A stretch of DNA of 46,618 nucleotides from assembly GCA_005884665.1 (NCBI GenBank), contig VBAT01000017.1, positions 1-46,618 on the forward strand. The letters run 5' to 3'. Within the stretch, counting starts at the first letter, position 1; each line of letters opens with the position of its first letter. The notes under the pieces were generated by a model. It was not told where the DNA came from. It made no database searches and saw nothing but the letters and a program-made list of their open reading frames with translations. This document shows, in pieces, positions 17,101 through 24,729 of this stretch. The translations under genes and the position numbers were made by a program. This DNA is from Bacteroidota bacterium. Lineage in GTDB: Bacteria; Bacteroidota; Bacteroidia; Chitinophagales; Chitinophagaceae.

Positions 17101-18111
17101 ATGTTGTACGATTGGATAAAAGAGATTGATTTTACTCAGCCGCTGGTTTTTTTCCAGTTTGCATGGATACCCGTGCTCATTTGGTGGTATATCAAGCAGT
17201 ACGACAAAAAACAGGCAACGATCAGGGTATCCACTACAAAATCGTTTAACGTTTCATCCGGTAAAAATTCGTTGCGGCACCTGCCATTCATTTTACGATT
17301 GCTGGCTATCAGCTGCCTGATACTTGCATTGGCACGGCCTCAAAAACGAAATAACCAGGAGCAAACACAGGGCGAGGGAATTGATATCATGTTGTGCATG
17401 GATGTAAGCGGTAGCATGGGTGCAAGGGATATACCGCCTTCCCGCCTGGATGTTTCCAAAGAAGTGGCGGAACAATTTGTCCTCAGCCGGCCGGTGGACA
17501 GGATAGGCGTAGTCATTTTTTCGGGGGAGGCTTTTTCTCTTGTACCCCTGACCACGGACAAGAATATACTGGTAACCGAGATCCGCGCATTGCAAACAGC
17601 CCGTTACCTTGCTGATGGCACCGTGATCGGTGAAGGGTTGGCGACAGCCGCAGACCGGCTTTCCGAAAGCCAATCAAAGAGCAAGGTGATAATTTTATTG
17701 ACTGATGGAAAAGAAGATCCTCCTGAGACACGACTAATAGATCCGTTGACTGCCCTGGAAATTGCAAAATCAAAAGGAGTAAAAGTATACACCATCGGGA
17801 TGGGCGCTGCACCCACGTTAATAGTAGAAAGAACCCCCAGGCCAGGTCAAAAGAATGCTGCCTTCGATTTCCTGGATGAAGAATTGTTGCGGCGCATAGC
17901 TGATGAAACCGGCGGAAAGTATTTCAGGGCAAGGGACAAAGCAGCACTGGAAGGAATATATAACCAGATCGACAAACTTGAAAAGTCAAAAGTGGAGATC
18001 ATGTCTTACAAACGTTACCAGGAAAGATTCCTTCCTTTCCTGCTGGCTGCTGTTGCTTTTCTTTTTTTAGAGATATTACTCCGGCTTACAATTCTTAAGA
18101 GGTTCCCATAG
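17101..18111 (+). CDS. BatA-like VWA-domain membrane protein
   Basis: 336 residues. Two N-terminal membrane helices (about 16-31 and 61-78) precede a large VWA domain that carries an intact metal-ion site: DVSGS at 101-105 (MLCMDVSGSMGARDIPP), the Thr of LADGTVIGEGL, and the LTDGKEDPPE loop. A third helix (about 312-330) closes it near the C-terminus. This matches the BatA family of aerotolerance proteins in Bacteroides and is the presumed partner of the MoxR ATPase. In most relatives batB, batC and batD follow, but here a terminator and rsgA do. The gene starts 26 bp after the BatD-like gene. Confidence 0.92.
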   Translation: MLYDWIKEIDFTQPLVFFQFAWIPVLIWWYIKQYDKKQATIRVSTTKSFNVSSGKNSLRHLPFILRLLAISCLILALARPQKRNNQEQTQGEGIDIMLCMDVSGSMGARDIPPSRLDVSKEVAEQFVLSRPVDRIGVVIFSGEAFSLVPLTTDKNILVTEIRALQTARYLADGTVIGEGLATAADRLSESQSKSKVIILLTDGKEDPPETRLIDPLTALEIAKSKGVKVYTIGMGAAPTLIVERTPRPGQKNAAFDFLDEELLRRIADETGGKYFRARDKAALEGIYNQIDKLEKSKVEIMSYKRYQERFLPFLLAAVAFLFLEILLRLTILKRFP

Positions 18112-18124
18112 ATAATAGCGTGGA

Positions 18125-18179
18125 GAAACAGAGAGAGAGTGCACTACGCTCTCGCTCTGTTTCTGGTTCTAAATTTTTT
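18125..18179 (+). terminator. Hairpin terminator of the MoxR/Bat operon
   Basis: GAAACAGAGAGAGAG (18125-18139) pairs with CTCTCGCTCTGTTTC (18149-18163) at 14 of 15 positions around a 9-nt loop, and TTTTTT follows at 18174-18179. The arms are GA-rich reiterated words, again like the short-word repeats. Confidence 0.7.
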
Positions 18180-18214
18180 GGGTCGACTGTTTCTATTAGT
18201 GAAATTCGCAAATA

Positions 18215-19141
18215 ATGAAGGCAGTTGTATATAAATCGACGGGAAGCTGGTACACGGTAAAAGATGAAACCGGCAGATGGCATAATGCCCGCATGAAAGG
18301 AATATTTAAGATTGACGAGATCACCAGCACCAACCCGGTAGCTGTGGGAGACGAAGTGGCTATAGAGACGGAGAACGAAACAGAAGGTACGGCTATCATC
18401 ACAAAAATATTTGACCGGCACAATTATATTAACCGGCAATCTCCCCGGTACAAACACCAGCATCATATTGTAGCTTCTAATCTTGACCAGTCAATGCTGG
18501 TAGCCACGGTCAGGGAGCCGAGGACATCACAGGGCTTTATCGACCGTTTCCTCGTTGCCTCCGAGATGTTTCATGTACCCGCAATAGTTGTGTTTAATAA
18601 GGCTGATCTGTACAGGAAAAAAGAGCAGGAACAGTTTGACCAATGGAAAGAAATGTACCAGGCAGTTGGCTACAAGGTCTTTTTAGTGAGTGCCAAAAAC
18701 AACGAGGGGATAAAAGAACTGCAAGTTGAACTGGCTCATAAAACCACGCTGATTAGCGGGCACAGTGGTGTAGGAAAATCCTCTTTGCTGAATGTGATCC
18801 TTCCTCAGCTGGAATTAAAGACAAAGGATATCAGCGGCTGGAGCGGGAAAGGACAGCATACAACCACTTTCGCCGAGATGTTTGACCTGCCGGAAGGTGG
18901 ACGCATTATTGATACGCCCGGCATGCGTGAGTTCGGGCTGGTAGATATCGAGAAGCAGGAAGTTTCCCATTATTTTCCCGAGATGAGAAGGAGATTAAAC
19001 GATTGCCAGTTTAATAATTGCCTGCATGTAAACGAACCGGGCTGTGCTATCAAGGAAGCGGTGGCAGAAGGCGAGATCTCTGAAGACCGGTATGTGAGCT
19101 ATGTGAATATCCTGGATTCGGTTGAAGAGAAGAGTTACTAG
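18215..19141 (+). CDS. rsgA: Ribosome small-subunit-dependent GTPase A
   Basis: RsgA checks 30S assembly and releases RbfA from it at late maturation. The 308 residues show an N-terminal OB fold (about 1-75), then a circularly permuted GTPase: the G4 motif NKAD in VVFNKADLYRKK comes before the P-loop SGHSGVGKSSLLN and the G3 loop DTPGMREFGL. The C-terminal zinc finger is present (CQFNNCLHVNEPGCAIKEAV). The start is ATG 18215, directly before KAVVYKSTGSWY. It is a single gene after the Bat terminator and converges on an unknown gene. Confidence 0.97.
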   Translation: MKAVVYKSTGSWYTVKDETGRWHNARMKGIFKIDEITSTNPVAVGDEVAIETENETEGTAIITKIFDRHNYINRQSPRYKHQHHIVASNLDQSMLVATVREPRTSQGFIDRFLVASEMFHVPAIVVFNKADLYRKKEQEQFDQWKEMYQAVGYKVFLVSAKNNEGIKELQVELAHKTTLISGHSGVGKSSLLNVILPQLELKTKDISGWSGKGQHTTTFAEMFDLPEGGRIIDTPGMREFGLVDIEKQEVSHYFPEMRRRLNDCQFNNCLHVNEPGCAIKEAVAEGEISEDRYVSYVNILDSVEEKSY

Positions 19142-19185
19142 TGAATTAACTTATTGCTCGATAAAGCAGGATCGACGTTTTTTTG

Positions 19186-19518
19186 TTAGGCTATATTCCT
19201 CTGGCTTCCCCCGTTGAATAATTTACTCTCGATAAGATTCGCGAGATTAATGACCGCCTGGTTATCTTTTGTGACCGCGGCCTGGATACGAGTGGGGAAA
19301 ATAGAAATACCGTTGTAGATGCTATAATGAAGAGTCAGGTGATGACCCTTGAATTTAAATTCCCAGTTAATGGCGTCGAAATCGTCTTCTTTGTTGGTGA
19401 AACGTATGCTGAAGCAATCGGTGAGAATATCGGCGATCTGGTAGAACCTTTTCAGGCCTCCGTCATCGGCAATGACGGCTTCGGTACATCCTAGTGAGGT
19501 TCGTAGGGTAAGGCCCAT
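19186..19518 (-). CDS. Hypothetical cytosolic protein, 110 residues
   Basis: No family recognised. There is no signal peptide or membrane segment. The protein begins MGLTLRTSLGCTEAV, contains a helical middle (GLKRFYQIADILTDCFSIRF) and a beta-rich portion (NWEFKFKGHHLTLHYSIYNGISIFP), and ends in a helix (NLANLIESKLFNGG). The mixed fold and lack of membrane features suggest a small soluble protein. It converges on rsgA with a 44-bp gap that has a T-run but no good hairpin, and precedes a small lipoprotein gene on the same strand. Confidence 0.65.
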   Translation of the reverse strand: MGLTLRTSLGCTEAVIADDGGLKRFYQIADILTDCFSIRFTNKEDDFDAINWEFKFKGHHLTLHYSIYNGISIFPTRIQAAVTKDNQAVINLANLIESKLFNGGSQRNIA

Positions 19519-19592
19519 AGTAAAATTTTTTTAAGTAGTTCGCTTTTACTACTAGACACGGATCAATAAAGAAAGGCTGCACAATACCCCTG

Positions 19593-19778
19593 TTAACTTT
19601 TAAACTTTTTTGCTTTCCTGGCGGCTTTCTCTGCTTTAGCGTCGCCGCTTAGCAGTCTTTCGGCGCCAATGTTCTTTCCATTGGTGGGACAACCCTGGCC
19701 TTTTTTAAAGAGGTTGCAGGACGTACTTGTCAACAGGAATAAGCTTAGAGCTGAAAGGATTAATAGTGGCTTTTTCAT
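19593..19778 (-). CDS. Small lipoprotein, 61 residues
   Basis: A lipoprotein signal (PLLILSALSLFLLTSTSC, lipid on Cys21) leads a 40-residue mature part with one Cys-Pro-Thr-Asn patch (GQGCPTNGKNIGAERLLSGD) and an Ala/Lys-rich C-terminus ending KKFKS. It resembles the short lipoproteins with a CP-NGKNxGAERLL motif found in Chitinophagaceae, of unknown function. It is probably periplasmic or surface-exposed. Confidence 0.7.
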   Translation of the reverse strand: MKKPLLILSALSLFLLTSTSCNLFKKGQGCPTNGKNIGAERLLSGDAKAEKAARKAKKFKS

Positions 19779-19844
19779 TGTGATACTTTCTATGTCTTCA
19801 TAACGAAATTAGATAATATTAATTGCTCCTGCCAGAGTAAACTT

Positions 19845-19933
19845 ACTAGTCTGGAGTTTATAGTCTTTAGTCAAGAACTCGAATATAAAAGCTTGTTTGT
19901 CAAAGGTCGGTCTAACTATGGACTATCGACTTG
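19845..19933. repeat. Short-word repeat, word TAGTCTTTAGTC, reaching into the carbonic anhydrase 3' end
   Basis: 19845-19872 reiterates ACTAGTCTGG / TATAGTC / TTTAGTC, and 19912-19933 carries the inverse CTAACTATGGACTATCGACTTG. The inverse part overlaps the last codons of the gamma-carbonic anhydrase gene. Confidence 0.55.
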
Positions 19934-20446
19934 TCCACGGAACCAGTCGGCATACCTCACATAATTATTCGCGATCCGGTTGATCTCTCCACTGATCTTT
20001 TCCTGCGAAATATCTTTCACTTTTTTGGCGGGCATGCCGGCATAAATGCTCCCGGCCTGGCAAACTGTATTTTCCAGTACTACGGCTCCGGCTGCAATGA
20101 TCGTGTTGCTATGCACTACTGCATTATCCATGACGATAGCTCCCATCCCCACCAGCACATTGTCGTGAAGCGTACATCCGTGTACGATCGCGTTGTGACC
20201 AATAGAAACATTATTACCAATTGTTGTGCCGCTTCGCTGGTATGTACAATGAATGCAGGCGCCATCCTGGATATTCACCTTATTTCCGATACGGATAAAA
20301 TTGACATCGCCGCGAACGACAGTATTGAACCATATACTGCAGTCGTCACCCATGATCACATCGCCGACGATCGTGGCGTTTGGTGCTATGAATACGTTGG
20401 TGCCGAATTGCGGGTATTTATCTTCTACGGGGAGTATTAATGACAT
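19916..20446 (-). CDS. Gamma-carbonic anhydrase family (left-handed beta-helix) protein
   Basis: 176 residues of hexapeptide repeats forming a trimeric left-handed beta-helix (for example FIAPNATIVGDVIMGDDCSI), closed by a C-terminal helix (KISGEINRIANNYVRYADWF). The histidines that bind zinc in true gamma carbonic anhydrases are present in HCTYQRSGTTIGNNVSIGHNAIVHGC. Relatives are either carbonic anhydrases or acyl-carnitine/acetyltransferase-like proteins (YrdA/PaaY group). I cannot tell which from sequence alone. The last codons (VDSP and stop) coincide with an intergenic short-word repeat. Confidence 0.93.
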   Translation of the reverse strand: MSLILPVEDKYPQFGTNVFIAPNATIVGDVIMGDDCSIWFNTVVRGDVNFIRIGNKVNIQDGACIHCTYQRSGTTIGNNVSIGHNAIVHGCTLHDNVLVGMGAIVMDNAVVHSNTIIAAGAVVLENTVCQAGSIYAGMPAKKVKDISQEKISGEINRIANNYVRYADWFRGQVDSP

Positions 20447-20451
20447 GATGG

Positions 20452-20492
20452 AAGTTAAGAGTTTAGAGTTAGAGTTGAAGGTTAAGGTTGAG
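20452..20492. repeat. Short-word repeat, word AGAGTT / AAGGTT
   Basis: AAGAGTTTAGAGTTAGAGTT followed by GAAGGTTAAGGTTGAG lies in the divergent gap between the carbonic anhydrase and aminotransferase genes. It has no inverted partner here, so it is the simplest member of the class. Confidence 0.5.
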
Positions 20493-20544
20493 TAAGTCGC
20501 AAATTAGATAAAACAGGGTTTGCATCAATAAACGATATTTGCGA

Positions 20545-21735
20545 ATGAACCAACGGGAACTGTTTTTGCGACATGTGGCTCAAACTTCCCCTGCCCCGCT
20601 GGCATTGGAGATAGTCAGGGCAGAAGGATCCCTGCTATATGACCGGGATGGAAAAGAATATACCGACCTGATCGGCGGGATAAGTGTAGCCAACATCGGT
20701 CATCGCCATCCAAACGTAATCGAAGCGATCCGGAAGCAGCTGGATGCCTACCTGCATATCATGGTTTATGGTGAATTTGTAGAAACTCCGCAGGTACAAT
20801 ACGCGCAATTGCTAGTGGACCATTTGCCTGCATCTTTGAATTCAGTTTATTTCACTAACTCTGGTGCCGAAGCAGTGGAAGGAGCCATGAAACTTGCAAA
20901 AAGACTGACGAACCGCACAGAGATCATAGCGTTTAACCGGTCTTACCATGGGTCTACACAGGGAGCTCTAAGTATTATCGGCGATGAGTACTGGAGAAAC
21001 TCCTTTCGTCCTTTATTACCCGGTATCCTGCATCTTGAATATAATTCGTTTGAATCGCTCGATTCGATAACCGAACTCACCGCCTGCGTGATTGCTGAAA
21101 CAGTGCAGGCTGAGGCCGGCATCATCGTACCTGCCAAAGAATGGATAAAGGCTTTGAGAAAAAAATGCAGCGAAACAGGAACCCTTTTGATATTGGATGA
21201 AATACAAACGGGTTTTGGACGAACTGGAAAGCTCTGGGGTTTCGAGCATTTTGATATCGTCCCCGACATCTTGTTACTAGGGAAAGCGCTGGGAGGGGGG
21301 ATGCCGCTCGGAGCTTTTATTGCAGATAAAAAAATCATGCAAGCTCTTACTGCTGACCCCGTGCTGGGTCACATCACAACATTCGGAGGTCACCCCGTTT
21401 GTTGCGCAGCCGGCATGGCAGCCATGAAAGTCTTATTGGAAGAGAGGCTGATTGATACTGTTGAACAAAAAGCAAGTCTGTTCAGGTCGTTGCTGACAGG
21501 GCCAAACATAAAGGCCATCCTGTCATTTGGTTTATGGCTGGCAGTAGAGTTTGATTCTTTTGAAACCAATAAGAAGATTATCGATGAATGTATCAGGCAG
21601 GGTATCCTGACCGACTGGTTCTTATTTGCCCCCAATTGTCTTCGCATTTCGCCTTCTTTGGCTATCGAAGATGCACAAATAAAAAAATCGTGCACAATAT
21701 TGACTGTAGCGGGCATGAAAGAGAATGGCAAATAG
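20545..21735 (+). CDS. Class III pyridoxal-phosphate aminotransferase
   Basis: 396 residues from ATG 20545. An in-frame TTG at 20539 would add only two residues. The fold-type I motifs are complete: TNSGAEAVEGAMKLAKR near 104-120, SYHGSTQGALS near 133, LILDEIQTGFGRTGKLWGFEH with the Asp that binds the PLP ring nitrogen, and catalytic Lys247 in LLLGKALGGGMPLGAFIA. This is the family of acetylornithine, 4-aminobutyrate and diaminopimelate-type aminotransferases. Substrate cannot be assigned from sequence. A near-perfect promoter box GATATTTG ends 5 nt before the ATG. The gene is divergent from the carbonic anhydrase and precedes a membrane-protein gene. Confidence 0.93.
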   Translation: MNQRELFLRHVAQTSPAPLALEIVRAEGSLLYDRDGKEYTDLIGGISVANIGHRHPNVIEAIRKQLDAYLHIMVYGEFVETPQVQYAQLLVDHLPASLNSVYFTNSGAEAVEGAMKLAKRLTNRTEIIAFNRSYHGSTQGALSIIGDEYWRNSFRPLLPGILHLEYNSFESLDSITELTACVIAETVQAEAGIIVPAKEWIKALRKKCSETGTLLILDEIQTGFGRTGKLWGFEHFDIVPDILLLGKALGGGMPLGAFIADKKIMQALTADPVLGHITTFGGHPVCCAAGMAAMKVLLEERLIDTVEQKASLFRSLLTGPNIKAILSFGLWLAVEFDSFETNKKIIDECIRQGILTDWFLFAPNCLRISPSLAIEDAQIKKSCTILTVAGMKENGK

Positions 21736-21786
21736 CGTGATCGCATACTAAACGTTCTACCTTTTAGGTCTACAAAAAGATCGTTT

Positions 21787-22275
21787 ATGAAAAATCTATT
21801 TCTTTTGTCTGCAGCACTTTTGTTGTTCACCATCGGATTTGGGGCAAATCCTCTTGTTTCTAAACCTGTTTACAAAGCCAGTGAAGTATATGTGACACTG
21901 GGTAGCAGTGGCAAGATGGTTTCACTTTTAGAACTTTCAAAGATGTCTATTAAAGACGTTCAGACAGTTACCGGTAAAAAAATGAAGTTTGCTGAACGGC
22001 TAATGTTTAAAGTAGCGCAGGTTCAATTGAAAAAGAGTATTAACCATGATGGGACGATCAATTCTGATAAGATCACGAAGCTGGTATCAAACAAAGGATC
22101 AGATGTTACCACAGGCTTTCATCTGGGTGGTTTTGCCCTCGGCCTTTTGTTAAGCTTCATTGGGGTCATTATAGCCTATCTTATCAAGGATGATCTGAAA
22201 CCTGCGCGTGTAAAATGGGCATGGATCGGTGCCGCAATCAGCCTCTTGATCTGGGGAGCTTTTGCTATATTCTAA
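21787..22275 (+). CDS. Exported protein with two C-terminal membrane helices
   Basis: 162 residues. An N-terminal signal (about 1-19, LFLLSAALLLFTIGFGA) is followed by a soluble stretch with the LSKMSIKDVQTVTGKKMKFAE motif, common in small Bacteroidota membrane proteins (LS.M..KD.....GKK). The C-terminal third has two helices (about 113-131, FALGLLLSFIGVIIAYLI, and 141-160, WAWIGAAISLLIWGAFAIF) with KDDLKPARVK between them. Function is unknown. It follows the aminotransferase by 51 bp and converges on glpF. Confidence 0.78.
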   Translation: MKNLFLLSAALLLFTIGFGANPLVSKPVYKASEVYVTLGSSGKMVSLLELSKMSIKDVQTVTGKKMKFAERLMFKVAQVQLKKSINHDGTINSDKITKLVSNKGSDVTTGFHLGGFALGLLLSFIGVIIAYLIKDDLKPARVKWAWIGAAISLLIWGAFAIF

Positions 22276-22299
22276 CCGCGCATGCCGCTTTAAGCAGCC

Positions 22300-23013
22300 T
22301 TACGCGTTAAAAAATTTAAACATCCACGCTGCCAGCATGCCGCCGGCGACCGGGCCGATAACGGGTATCCATGAGTAGCCCCAATCGCTGTTTCGTTTAT
22401 TCTTTAGAGGTAAAATAAAATGCGCCATACGGGGACCCAGGTCTCTTGCAGGGTTGATAGCATATCCCGTAGGACCGCCGAGAGATAGACCTATTGCTAA
22501 TATCAATAACGCAACCGGGAGGGCATCCAAAGTACCGAGCGTCTGCGCGGACTTTGACATGGACAGGGCGCCGAACACCAAAATGAATGTCCCAATGATC
22601 TCGGTAAGAAGATTGTACAGTGGATTGCGGATAGCAGGCGCTGTACAAAATACTGCCAGCTTCAAATTCGCATCCGGTGTTTCATCAAAATGTTGTTTGT
22701 AAGCTATCCAAACAATTATGGCACCCGCAATCGCCCCTGCAAATTGTGCAGCTATATATGTCCCGACCAACGAAGGATCGAAATCTCCAAAAACCGCCGA
22801 AGCCAGCGTAACAGCTGGATTCAGGTGGCCGCCTCCGCCAAAACGGTTAGAGGCATATACGCCGATGAACACGGCCATGGCCCAGCCAAATGCAATGACG
22901 ATCCAGCCGCTGTTGTTTCCTTTTGTTTTATTTAATACAACATTGGCGACTACGCCATCGCCCATGATAATCAATAAAGCGGTTCCGATGAATTCCCCGG
23001 CGAATGGTGACAT
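22300..23013 (-). CDS. glpF: Glycerol/water channel, MIP family
   Basis: The channel for facilitated glycerol entry across the inner membrane. The 237 residues form six helices and two half-helices. Both NPA boxes are present: HLNPAVTLA at about 63 and YAINPARDLGPR at about 186. The Asp after the second NPA-R (NPARD) is the glycerol-type residue rather than aquaporin-type. GlpD and GlpK genes lie immediately upstream on the same strand, so glycerol entry, phosphorylation and oxidation are in one operon. It starts 6 bp after glpD. Confidence 0.96.
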   Translation of the reverse strand: MSPFAGEFIGTALLIIMGDGVVANVVLNKTKGNNSGWIVIAFGWAMAVFIGVYASNRFGGGGHLNPAVTLASAVFGDFDPSLVGTYIAAQFAGAIAGAIIVWIAYKQHFDETPDANLKLAVFCTAPAIRNPLYNLLTEIIGTFILVFGALSMSKSAQTLGTLDALPVALLILAIGLSLGGPTGYAINPARDLGPRMAHFILPLKNKRNSDWGYSWIPVIGPVAGGMLAAWMFKFFNA

Positions 23014-23019
23014 AAGCGA

Positions 23020-24525
23020 TCAGTTTAGATTTTGTATGGGAAGATAATTGTTTGCGACTAATTTGAAACTGTCAATTTGTTCCCTTATCCAATGATCGTT
23101 CTTTTTCATTTCAGCAGCCATCAACGATGCGACAACAGGAGACTGCTGTATGGCTGCCCTTGCATCCAGTAACAGACTCCTGGTTCTCCTCGACAGGAAA
23201 TCCTCCACGGTGATGCACATTTCCTGGTCAACCGATCTTTTTATAGCGGATTCTACCTGATCTGCAGACAATGAAAATATCTCAGGAGGCATGAGCGGCT
23301 GGTCGTGACCAGACAGCAACAGTTCCTTTGTCATACAGGGTTTGGCAGGTAATTTATTTTTTTCGATTGCAATGTTTATCACGTCCTCTGCCATTCTCCG
23401 GTACGTTGTCCATTTTCCACCAGTGATCGTGATCAGCCCGGAATCTGATATGTTGATAAGGTGATCTCTTGACAGCGCAGCAGTTCTTTTGCCGCTAGCT
23501 TTGACGAGCGGCCTCAATCCTGCAAACATGCTTCTTATATCGTCGCGTTGAGGGTCCTTGCTCAGGTAACGCCCGATATGTTTTAAAATGAAATCAATTT
23601 CCTCTTCCAGCGGCACCGGTTCCAACAAGGATGCTGCATTTTTGGTCTTAATAGGAGTGTCTGTCGTACCGAGTACGATTTTGTTGTGCCAGGGGACTGC
23701 AAATAATACACGGCCATCATCTGTACGCGGGATCATAATAGCTGTGTCGCCCGGCAAAAATTCTTTGTCAACTACAAGATGAATTCCCTGGCTCGGTGCG
23801 ATCATTTGGTTATGTCTTGGGTTATCCATGTTCAAGACCGCGTCGGTAAAAACACCTGTGGCGTTAATGACGGTTTTGCTTTTTACCTCATATGTTTTGC
23901 CCGTCAATTGATCTTTTACCTGTACCCCGGTTGTTTTTTTACCGGATTTGAGTATACCAGTGACCGGGAAATAGTTCAACAATGTGGCATTGTATTGAGC
24001 AGCTGTTTGCGCTATGTCTATGGCCAGCCTGGCGTCATCAAATTGTCCATCGTGATACGCAATGCCGCCCCTTAATCCATCAGGATCAAGAGTAGGAGCG
24101 AGTTCGAGGATTCTTTCGCGGGAAAGAAATTCAGAGGGTCCTAAACCTAATTTTCCCGCCATCCAGTCATAGATCTTCAGGCCAATGCCGTAAAACGGTC
24201 CTTCCCACCATTTATAATTTGGAACAACAAACTTTTGATTGTGTACAAGGTGAGGCGCGTTCTTTAAAAGCAATCCTCTTTCTTTTAAAGCTTCCAGGAC
24301 CAGTTTGATATTACCCTGTTGCAGGTATCTCACACCGCCATGCACCAGCTTTGTACTTCTTGACGAGGTGCCTTTGGCAAAATCATGCTGTTCGAACAAT
24401 ATTGTTTTAAATCCCCGCGTAGCGGAATCGACTGCGGCCCCTAAACCTGTAGCTCCACCACCAATGATACAAATGTCCCATTCGGAAGCGGATTCGAGTT
24501 GTTGTATCATTTGGTCGCGATTCAA
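23020..24525 (-). CDS. glpD: Glycerol-3-phosphate dehydrogenase / oxidase (FAD)
   Basis: Oxidises sn-glycerol-3-phosphate to dihydroxyacetone phosphate and passes electrons to quinone at the inner membrane. The 501 residues carry the FAD-binding Rossmann motif GGGATGLGAAVDSATRG at about 22-38, the GlpD block GTSSRSTKLVHGGVRYLQQG, and FAVPWHNKIVLGTTDT and GGKWTTYRRMAEDVI further on. The C-terminal domain (about 400-500) is the usual helical cap. Only 6 bp separate it from glpF, and a short open frame separates it from glpK. Confidence 0.96.
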   Translation of the reverse strand: MNRDQMIQQLESASEWDICIIGGGATGLGAAVDSATRGFKTILFEQHDFAKGTSSRSTKLVHGGVRYLQQGNIKLVLEALKERGLLLKNAPHLVHNQKFVVPNYKWWEGPFYGIGLKIYDWMAGKLGLGPSEFLSRERILELAPTLDPDGLRGGIAYHDGQFDDARLAIDIAQTAAQYNATLLNYFPVTGILKSGKKTTGVQVKDQLTGKTYEVKSKTVINATGVFTDAVLNMDNPRHNQMIAPSQGIHLVVDKEFLPGDTAIMIPRTDDGRVLFAVPWHNKIVLGTTDTPIKTKNAASLLEPVPLEEEIDFILKHIGRYLSKDPQRDDIRSMFAGLRPLVKASGKRTAALSRDHLINISDSGLITITGGKWTTYRRMAEDVINIAIEKNKLPAKPCMTKELLLSGHDQPLMPPEIFSLSADQVESAIKRSVDQEMCITVEDFLSRRTRSLLLDARAAIQQSPVVASLMAAEMKKNDHWIREQIDSFKLVANNYLPIQNLN

Positions 24526-24536
24526 TTCCGGAGGGT

Positions 24537-24722
24537 TTAAACAGGATAGTCAATAATTTCTTGTCGGGGAAAATAACCAAGCTTCAATTTTATTTCATGC
24601 AACGCCGCAATGATTAATAGCCTGGTCGTCGTGGCGTCGTAGTCCAGCCAGTTGGCGGGATGGCGTGAGCATTTGTTTGAAATTAACCACAGCCCAGTTG
24701 AGATTCTTTTTCGATTGGTCAT
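24537..24722 (-). CDS. Possible small ORF between glpK and glpD
   Basis: A 61-codon frame from ATG 24722 begins 7 bp after the glpK stop and ends 11 bp before glpD, so it fills the gap neatly. The product is basic and has one cysteine and no membrane segment (KRISTGLWLISNKCSRHP, then TTTRLLIIAALHEIKLKLG). No family is recognised. Some of its codons fall in a repeat-like GTCGTCGTGGCGTCGTAGTCC stretch, which argues against coding. The frame could be chance. It is listed because of the fit of the spacing. Confidence 0.35.
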   Translation of the reverse strand: MTNRKRISTGLWLISNKCSRHPANWLDYDATTTRLLIIAALHEIKLKLGYFPRQEIIDYPV

Positions 24723-24729
24723 GAACTAT

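Noticed and set aside
22276..22299. Terminator between the 21787 gene and glpF
   Set aside because: The inverted bases around CGCG are too short and irregular to support a stem.
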